Shown piece by piece: positions 10,301 to 20,057 of a DNA stretch of 64,000 nt (its first letter is position 1; every line of letters begins with the position of its first letter). Source of the DNA: Opisthocomus hoazin (lineage: Eukaryota > Chordata > Aves > Opisthocomiformes > Opisthocomidae); assembly GCF_030867145.1 (NCBI RefSeq), contig NC_134415.1, positions 7,480,417-7,544,416 of the forward strand. Direction: 5' to 3'. The translations under genes were made by a program, and so were the position numbers. The notes below the pieces were generated by a model that had not been told where the DNA came from, did no database searches, and saw nothing but the letters and a program-made list of their open reading frames with translations.

Positions 10301-13300
10301 ATGTGAAAAGACGAAAAGAGTCATTTTCTCTAAGTGAGCAGCAGTTAACTTGTCAGGGCAAATCTTTACCATTAAAATTCAGAGATGCCTAGCAAGAAAA
10401 AATAATCTTTGGCTGAGTCGTCTTGGGCATGGCCTTTGTCCTTTCCTAAAATACGGTCCTATATCTTTTGTTTTATATTCTTGTTTTTCTTTTGCGCTCG
10501 CTTAACTGGACTTCAGATGAAATGTACCTGCAATGTCTCTTCAGTGTTGATCCTGTAACTTAGTTGCTATAAAGATAGCTCGTTCTACTTTTTGGCTGGG
10601 TTACCTACGACATCTACTCTTAAAGCCAGCAAGAGAAGTCAAGACAGCACACAGTGGTATGACTTGGTCCAAAGAGGATACATAAATTTTTGGAACCGGC
10701 TCCAAAAATGTTGTGTTTAAAATAGAGAGGAGGTATCATTATATCTCAGCTGTCAAACAGATTGAAGATGCATCTGTGTAACATCTGATTCCATTCAGTA
10801 GTATGCTTGAAACTCTTCCAAAATCAGTCAGAGCAATTCTTTCCTCCTGTTTTTATACTTTCTCTTGCATAGTTTCAGTAGGTACGGAACGAAATAGGGG
10901 TGATTCTTGTATCATGGTCCTCTGTTTTTTTAGGGACTATGCATTGTTTTATTTCTTGGGATGAGATGAAGTTTTGACCTTGGTCATCGCATATAGGACA
11001 GGTCTTTCCTCATTTGTAAATGTTGCTTTTGAATAGAGAAAGGTTGGTGTTTGGAAAAGGCGGTGTTTCTTTAAAAGGCATTGTCTCTCAGGGCACCAAG
11101 GTGTAAATATCTTCAAGTGATTCCACAGGTTCTAAATATGGATGTCATCTCTTTATGGGCATTTTTTTTCTGACCTAAATATACAGTGCTCTGGAGGCAC
11201 GGAGCAGCCTGACTGGCTTTTTAGTTGTAAAAGGGCTTTCGTTGCAGTGCACTTCTGCATCTCTTGTAGTGCCCTATAAGCCCTGTGGCAGGTTGATTGG
11301 AGGAAGTGCCTTTAATACTTCTTCAGTTTCATTTTTGAACTTCTGCTTTGGTTTATCCTCTTTCAAAAGTTCTTTGTGAGTACAGTCTTCGCAGTGGCCA
11401 AGACAAGACATTGTAGTGTGGGCTGCTTTGCAAGAAAAACCCAGTTGCCTATAGCCATTCCTCTCGTGGCTATTTTATTCTGTCTTGACACTTTCATGTT
11501 AAAATGTGGGACCTTTTCCTACTTGGCAGTTCTTTGCCTTGGTCATCTTCCTTTCCTGTACAAGATGTGCCGAGTGTCAGTTTTCACCTCTGAGGGCTGA
11601 AATGTTTCAGCAGCTTTTAAATGTGGGTCTGCTAGAAATTCCACTTGACGCTCTTCTAGAAAGGCACCCAAAGTGATTAAATGAGGTTCTTGTGTTTGCA
11701 ACCGGCGACAGCGGTGGGGTGGTTAATGGAAGACTTTCAACCCTCTGCAGACTGCGCAACCAGTAATACATTGCCAGGCTTCTAGGAGGTGTGAGGCACC
11801 AGTCTCTGCATTTGGGATATTTTTACTCCCCTGCTGTTTCTGCTTCCCTGTGAGGAGCGTTGTGGAAGATGGAACCAGGAACCAATCTTACAAGGTGTTG
11901 CAAGGAAGAACTGAACAGCCAGGCCCTCTGTGGAGAAAAGACAGGTTCTTCAGCCACCTTCCAAATATACTACAGCAGCGCTTTACATTCCAGGAATCAG
12001 ACTTGTGGCTATGAAACAGGGCATCTTTGACTTTGTATCGCAGTAATAAGTCACAAACAGGACTTGTGGAACACATGGCACAAATGAGCGTCAACTGTTG
12101 CTTTCAAGGCTGTTGTAAGTCTGTGCTCAAGTGATTAGCCTAACAGTGTATTTATGATCTGCTTTCAAAGACCTTTTTTGTACCATCTCAGCAGTTGCTA
12201 AACGTAGTGCATTGAATTGTCGAGCTGCTATTTGTCCACAATACACACATTCCTGCGTTGCATGGTAGACAGTTTGAACGAATCCTGTATTTGGAAAGCC
12301 AGTATTTCAGTTAATGCTTACTTAGAAAATGGTGGTATCAGAGGCGTAACACAGTCCTGCCAGGGTTTGTGTACATCTCAAAGTAGTTGGCTGGCTCTGT
12401 AATAATATGTGATGGTAAAGTCATAGTCTGTGTGCATCGCACGTCCTCTCTGTTTTCCCCTGGTGCTGTTGGCTGTGCTTGGTGAAGGAGCTGAGGGATA
12501 TTTCACCTGTTAGTCTCTGACAAGATTAGAGGAGGAGGTGGTAAGAGCTTACATGGTTTGAAAGAAGACGGTTAATCAGTCAGCAGTTCTCATAGCTACT
12601 AGAGAGGGATGCGTTTTCAGTGTAGAAGTGTGCCTATAGGTAATACCTCTCGACAGAGCTTTAGGTGCAGTAATGGCATGACTTCTCTAATTTGGTCAGT
12701 TCTGTAATGAAGACATGCAGCGTAGATCTCCCAGCTCTGGGAAATTCAGGATTGGTTTTGTAAATTTTGCATTATTTCTCCTATTATTAATACTATCAGT
12801 ATTAGTAGTGTGATTAATAAAACTTTTCATATTCAATTTGTAAGTCTCTCTCCCTTTTCCTCCTTCACCCTTCCTCTGGTGGGAGGGTGAGGTGTTAATA
12901 GAGCGTCTGCCACTGAGTTTGTTGCCGCCCTGCTTGAAGTGGTGACATGGAGTTTCTCTTTGCCATCAGAAGTAAGCTCGTGGGGAATATACAATATAGT
13001 AAACATGTTCTATTAGATAGATGCATTCTTTGCTATTTCAGTATACTGTATGTTCGTACCTCAACTGGCCCTTTCCTCTCTTCTTTTATTTTGTCCGCAG
13101 GGTTTGGAATACTGTGGCGAAAAGTACAGTTTAGATCTCGCGGATGGAGTCCTTCCCTTGAGAGGGCAGACCAGCAATATCAAGCTACTCAGCTGTCAGA
13201 CTGTAGAAAAATTTTGCAACCACGTTAATGGAGACGAAAGCGTTAATGAAGGTGTGTTGTGATGTCCATGTGTGGCTATTCTAAAAGAAATGGTTTTGGA

Positions 13301-16300
13301 ATCTAAGCAATGAATGCTGTTCTGTACCCGAGTCCAAAAGTCTTAAATATCAGTAGAGACATGCTTGTTTGGGTTATTGAAAAAGAAAAATCGGGTGCTT
13401 AAGTTGTGTGTGACTTCTTTAAAGGAAAAAAATAGGTTTTCTTGTATGCTGGCTGACAGGCTATAGCGATGTATGGTGGGGTCATCTGTATAATGCTGGT
13501 CAGTCGTTTTATTCCTCCAGCTGTCATCTTTGAAGCATGAGAGAACTCCCTCCTTTGCTTAGGAACGCTACCTGAATTTTTTTTTCCCTGTTCAAACAGG
13601 GCAGCTAGTTACAAGTGGTGTTCCTCAGGGCTCAGTATCAGGGCCAGTTCTGTTTAATATCTCTGTCAGTTGTCTGGACGAGGGGATCGAGTGCACCCTC
13701 AGTGAGTTTGTAGAAGACACTAAGGTAGGTGGGAATGTTGATGTACTTGAGGGTAGGGAGGCTCTACAGAGGGGTCTGGACAGGCTGGATCTATAGGCTG
13801 AGGCCATTGCATGAGATTCAACACAGCCAAGTGCCGGGTCGTGCGCTTAGGTCACAACAACCGTGTGTAATGCTTCAGGCTTGGGGCAGAGTGTCTGGAA
13901 AGCTGCCTGGAGGAAAAGGACCTGGGAGTGCTGGTTGAGAGTCGGGTGAGTATGAGCTGGCCGTGCGCCCAGGTGGCCAAGAAGGCCAACGGCCTCCCTG
14001 CTTGTAGCAGAAATAGTGTGGCCAGCAGCAGCAGGGTAGGAATCATCCCCCTGTACTGGGCCCCGGTGAGGCCTCACCTTGAAGAACAGCTTTACTTTAG
14101 GCTCCTCACTACAAGAAAGACCTTGAGTTGCTGGAGCGTGTCCAAAGAAGAGCAGCAAGGAAGCTGTTTAAGCATTGGAACAGGCTGCCCAGGGAAGTGG
14201 TTGAGACACCATCCCTGGCGGTATTGAAAAGATGTGTAGAGGTGGTGCTTAAGGGCGTGGTCTGGTGGTGGACTTGGCAGGGTTAGGTTTACGGCAGGGC
14301 TCGATGATCTTCAGGGTCTTTTCCAGCCTAAATAATTCTATGATCTACCTGTCCATTTTTTCCTCTCTAAATCTAATAGGTTCCTACACCTGCAAGTTTT
14401 GAAAGCGATAGATTTCCTTGTCCACATAGACAGTCGAAACTCTGGTGGTGTCTTTCATTATGTTGCAATAATTAAATACATATCTCTGGGTTTACAAATT
14501 TGATTCTGCTCTGACCATATCTTTGAGCCTGCTGCAGTGGTGGCTTTCACAGCCTTTTGTTCTGACTGCATTCTTCACCTTCTGTCTCTCCTTACTGGCC
14601 TTACCTTCTGCCTGACGTTGTAAAGAAGACACTTGCATGGTGTTTCTAGGCTATTTCTGTTCATTAGGGTTGATTTAGTCCTGAACTGGCAACTTCCGTC
14701 TCTTTTGTGATGCCATCCTTGATCAACAGCGTGTCAAAATCGAATTAAAACACCTCTGGATTTTCTCCACTCGTGTCATGTTTCTGAGGAGAGTGCCTTC
14801 CAACGGCTTGTTAAAACCAACCAAGCAACCAACCATCACTCTGCCACCCCCCAAAAATGCCCCGAACAAGACAAGAACCAAAACCCCCTTTCTGTCTCCT
14901 TTTTATGAAGCAGGTGGCGTGGAGAAATATCTGCAACTTTTCTGGTGGTTTCTAATCAGCTTTTATTCAGAATCTGTTGAAGTGAAGTTCTAGGCACACG
15001 TGAGCTTGTGTTGGATGTGGGTTGAGGCTAGCAGTGACGCTGTCTTCTGAATGGTGAAAAGAATGGATAGCTTGCTAGGCAGTTTCAGCGGCTAAGAAAA
15101 CGCAAGTGGTGCAGAAGTTCACAAGGAAACACAGGAAAGTGGGTGAGGATCCCTAAAGGGTGCTGATGAATTCAACAGAGAGCAGAGAAACGTTTTGCCA
15201 AGCAAAGTGTCGTCGTCTTCCCTACTCCGTTAGGGTAAATGATGTACCACACGCTGTGCTTCCATCTCGAGAAAGCGTTCTCCCCAGAGAAGACAGACCG
15301 TTCCGCTTCTCGAGAGAACAGGAGTACAATATCGTGGATGTTTTGTGTGAAAACCTTGATCCCGATTTCCTGTTTGTTGAGTTTGGGTTTTTTCTGTTTC
15401 TTTTGTGTGATACTTGTCGTCTTTCATTCCGAATATGCTGGCAAGGAGCTATCCTGAAAATCATAATGGAGTCAGATCTGGAACTTCATAATGCCAGCTG
15501 AGTGATACAAGTGTGTCCAATAATCATCTGTATGCTTTCTAAAAGTAGCAATGTATGTGTTCCAAGCATACTTTGTTTTGTCAAACTGGTCATCTAGCTA
15601 AGGGTCTCTTGATCAACTCTTCATGTATGGAAAACTTCAGCAGCTAATAATTGTGTGTTGGCTTTGGCTTGGAACCGATGCAGTCTGCACAAGAAAAAGG
15701 GGCAGTATGACTGGAACTTATCACAGAGATGTTTGCTAGTCCGTAATTTTGTTTTCATTAATCTTTTTAATTACAAAATGATTTCATGATTTAACTTATC
15801 TTAGGAATCGCAGTGTTTCACGAGTGGTAAAAGAGAACGAAGCCAAGCCAGAAAGTGGTGTTTTAAAACGATCAGCTATCTCCTATTTTCTACCTCTAAG
15901 AAACAATGTCTTGTCTTTTACAGTAATATCTCCTGAAACCAGTGTATCAGTCTTCAGCTGGCAAGTGAATACGGCTGGTCAGGGAAAACCATCGACTTAT
16001 TTGTGTGTGTTTGACATTAATTGCTGGTATCGTGCTCAAATGCCAGAATCACTAAGGTAGATTTTTTATGGAGTTGTTTTCCATACCCCTACAAAGAAGT
16101 CGTTTGAAAGTTGGCGTGTAGCTTATGCACCTGCTTTCTTGAAGGCCAGAAGAATTCCTTGATGACTGCCCCTATTTTGCGCTGTGGTCACTGGATCCTG
16201 TAATAAGCATGACGTCTCCAAACCTCATTTTGGATGTTCTGGTACACAAGCGGAGTCTAAGATGGGGAGTTTCACCTTCTCGTCTGCCACCTGAGCATTT

Positions 16301-19300
16301 TTTTCGTCCAAGCACCTATAATTTTGGTAGGTATTTCACTGCTTTTAATAGTGGTGAGCTTCAGTGGAGGTCAGGTGCCATTTAGTGGTTCTCATGTTCA
16401 TTGTTTGTCACTCAAAAGGCAAACCAAAACCCAGCAACCCTCCCCCCCTCCCCCAAGCCAACTCTGATTATGTTGTAGTGAGAAGGTATTTAATATTGTG
16501 AAACCTGTCTGGGAGTCTGCTGAGTTTTGGCGTTTGGTGCTTTTGTAATGTAGCCTGTGAAGTGGGGATGGTGATAAAATGAAATGACTTTGAACTGAAG
16601 CTCAAAGCGCAGCACCTCCACAGAACTAGAGATGAAATTTCCTCAAGCAGTAATGATTTTTTTGGACAAGTTTGGAAGTGATCTGATGAAGCAAATGGGT
16701 GCTCAGTTCTAGCTTTCCAGATGCTGCGATTTCAAACATGTAAACTGGCCATGACATAACAGTGAGAGTACGGAAGGTTGTCAAACGTTCATTGTTTCTG
16801 CAGATGGGATGTGCTTGCTGAGCTCCGGAGTTGTTCACGTGACTTGCATCGTCTTCCAGAAGGAGGTGATCTTTTCCTGTGTCTTTCTGGAGAATGTCAA
16901 GAGATGTGCCTTTTCTGGGTTTTCTATTGCACTCCTTTCAGTGCCAGAGAGCATTGTCTGCTCGTCCTGCCCATACGCACGCATAATTGCAGCTATATGC
17001 CTCCGGTTTGATGCAAATGGTAATGTTTTATGCCAGTATTTCTGGCATAAATCAGCTTCTGCACAAACAAGCATGGAAAGGGTCTTCTAAATTGTGATTT
17101 CAAGTTGTGTGTTAGTTTTAGCTTTTCTAGAGTGTAGTTTATGCCAATGCTGAGGGAAAAAGAAAGGCCTGCGTATTGACAGAGAAGCTAGGAGATACTT
17201 AATAAAGCATTGCAAGGGCTGATGTTTGGTGTTAAGGGACTTTCTTCGATAAACTGTAGCTGTTACTTTGGCTGCCTGCACTGTGTGAGACTCTAGGCAG
17301 TAATGCTTACTCAGATTGCTAACCTGAAGCGTATTACTGATGCAAACTTTCTGACAAGTGTGACAAGTGTGAGTGAACACTTACATTCTTTCTCTTAGTG
17401 GTTCTCCAGAACCTGCATGATTAAATAAAATGGTTGTCCTAACCTGTATTTTGACTGATGTTTCAGACCTTGAAGTTTTTAAAGAAATCTGGTCCTGCAA
17501 TAAGCAAAGCCATTCTTGGGAGCTACAATAAGTGCCTTGTACCTGGCTTGCTGTCTCCAACACCGATGGATGTCGTGCCATCCAGCTTGAGTCAGGTGAG
17601 TGCGTATCAGGGAGTCAAGGGGGAGCTACATCCGTCTAGTCTGAGAGGGCCATAGAGGCTACGAGACATGGTCATCTGATTTTCATCTTCTTTGCCAGTT
17701 GCTTTGAAATGCAGGTGTTGACTTTACTTAGCAGAAGTAGTAGTAGTCTTAGATCCAAACTACGGAGTTTGACTGGGAACAGCCCTGCCAGAGCTGTCTT
17801 TAGAGACCCGTCTGTTAGTTCTGTGCCACAGGTCCACACAAGGAAGCGTGCAGTCAGTGCTGGTCATGCGCAATCGAAAGCATCTTTCCCTCAGAACAAC
17901 CTCCCACCCCGTCAGGTTCTCAAAGAGTTCAGTTCAGTGCAGTAGCTGACGATGTGGGTGTCTCGGATGGATGCGAGCTATTGCAAACAGGAGCTTGCTG
18001 CAGCTTACGTGATCATTGGCTTCCAAGGAAGTGGGCTGTGATAAACTATTGTCAGCTCTACCTGACAATTTCATCACCGCTTCCCCTCATGTTTCCTTCA
18101 TCGGTAGGCTTTTCTGCAGCCCCTCAAAGCAGGCCTTCACCTCTGTCGCCTTTGCCTTGTGCTGCATTGGCCCCATTGGCTCCTCTTAGAGAACCTGCTG
18201 CCGTTCTGTGCAGTGGACGTGTTCCACTATACCTGTTGAGGACATTTCTTCACTACTTAGAAATAGCACAGTTAGTTCTGTGCAATGAAATTCCTGGAAT
18301 TAGTTAACTTTTTGCTTTGCGCTTTTGCTTCACCAGAATGATCGTGATCCTTGCTTGAGAGAGACAGCAGGTGCCAGACATTCCCTGTCAGACCAGTACG
18401 GCAAGATCCTTCCCAGAGTTCAAAGGAAGCTGGCTGTAGAGAGAGCCAAGTCTTATCGTTTGCCTTCATCGGCCTTAACAGAAGGTAATTTTTAGGGGGG
18501 ACCATGATGGGCAACTAACCATCACTTGGATGACCCCAGGCTGATATATTTTCCCTCTTGCTTTACAGTCGTACGACCAAAGCCTTTATCAACCATAACA
18601 AAACAAGACAATGGAGGAAAACCGCATTCAGTGGTAACTTTGATCAGGAACATGCTGTCCAAAATCAGAGAAGTACTGGTAGGAAATGAGCAGAAAACCA
18701 GGTTCTCGCACTGTGATAGGTAAGCCGCCTTTTAACACAGTTCAGTCTTGAGCTACGTGTTTGGAGAGAGAGAGAAAAATCCATTTGAATTAGGTTAGTG
18801 TTTTGGAGGGCAGGTGCACCTGAATAAAGCTTTGTTTGGCTTTTTTTTGCACATACAATATATGACACTTAAGAATCAAGACGTCATAAGTAATATGTGT
18901 CGAGAGAGACTTTTTCTGCTGTGATAACCGAATTGATGCAAATACATGTATTTGCATTGTGGTGACTGAGTTTACCGAATTTCAGCTAGCTGCAACTAAA
19001 CCTATGATTACCCTCCAGCTGTTGGTGTATGAATTTTGACAGGCTGGACTGTGTGATCAAATAGCAACCTTATACCACTTCCTGCCCAGTTTCTGCCTCG
19101 TTTCTGCCCTTTTGCAGTTCGAAATAGGCAGAATTTTAAAGAGCGGAAAAGAGCCTCGTAGTTGTCTGATGATTTTCCTACAGGTGGTACGGTGAAAGAA
19201 ACTCGACCTTAAATTCTGTTTTCTGTGCATGCTCAATTAGGACCTGTTTGTTTATGGAAAGGGAAGCAGCTTTCTCACCAGATATTTTAAAAGCTGCAGC

Positions 19301-20026
19301 TGCTTAGTGGTAAAGACAGAGAAGGATCGTAACGAAATCATCATTGATTTCAAGTGGTAACAAATACTGGGACAGACTTTTGTTGAGTTCGTTCACAACC
19401 TCCAACGTAGCAATTGCTCTCTGTCTACAGAAGACTAATAACAGATTGTTCTTTAAGAGAGCTCTGTTGTTATGTTGTTATGTAGTGTTGGATAGCTGGG
19501 CAGAATGTGAAGCCCTTGATTCATTGCATAATGGGAGCCACAACTTGGAGGTAGATATGCTGGTAAAGGACTTCCTAATTGTTCTTAGTTCTTTCTGTTT
19601 TGAAACTTGAAGATTTCACAGTGAGCAAGTAATCGGTAGAGCTCCTCCAGGTTTGTTGTGCAGCTTGATGATGAATTTTTCTCGTTCTGTTGATGAAGTG
19701 AAACAAACCACCAGGAGTCCAAAATGTCCTCTTCAGAAAATGGCCTTAAGGGGAAGTGTGTGCGTTCATCTGAAGAACGTAATCGAGGAGCAGCTGAAGT
19801 TGAAGGAAATGTTCCTTTTCCCCAGGAAGAAACAACTGCTTCTAACAATCTTCCTACAACAGAGGAAAGTAGGGTAAGTGAACTATTTTCCCATCTTCTA
19901 CAAAAACGAAAACACTTTGCCAATTGAGGACAGTCCTGTCTTACCGATAGTTAGAAAAAAACACAAAACCATCTGAGATTTTTTAGCTGCTTAACACAAG
20001 TTCAAACCTCATTACGTAAGGGCAGA

Positions 20027-20057
<31 letters not shown>

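Larger units (their letters stand above)
18295..18754 (+). repeat. Internal duplication, copy b (pairs with 1700-2159)
   Basis: Holds the intact exons 12 and 13. The shared intronic sequence, including the stretch with GGGGGGACCATGATGGGCAA, shows the duplication was at DNA level. Equivalent in unit 2: 43192-43651. Confidence 0.88.

Noticed and set aside
13599-14346. Possible active reverse transcriptase gene
   Set aside because: The CR1 frame has stops and shifts and lacks the 5' half of the enzyme; it is a dead fragment.
15160-15501. 113-codon plus-strand open frame in intron 7
   Set aside because: No recognisable domain, a low-complexity hydrophobic end and no splice or promoter context. 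Its persistence across units only reflects recent duplication.
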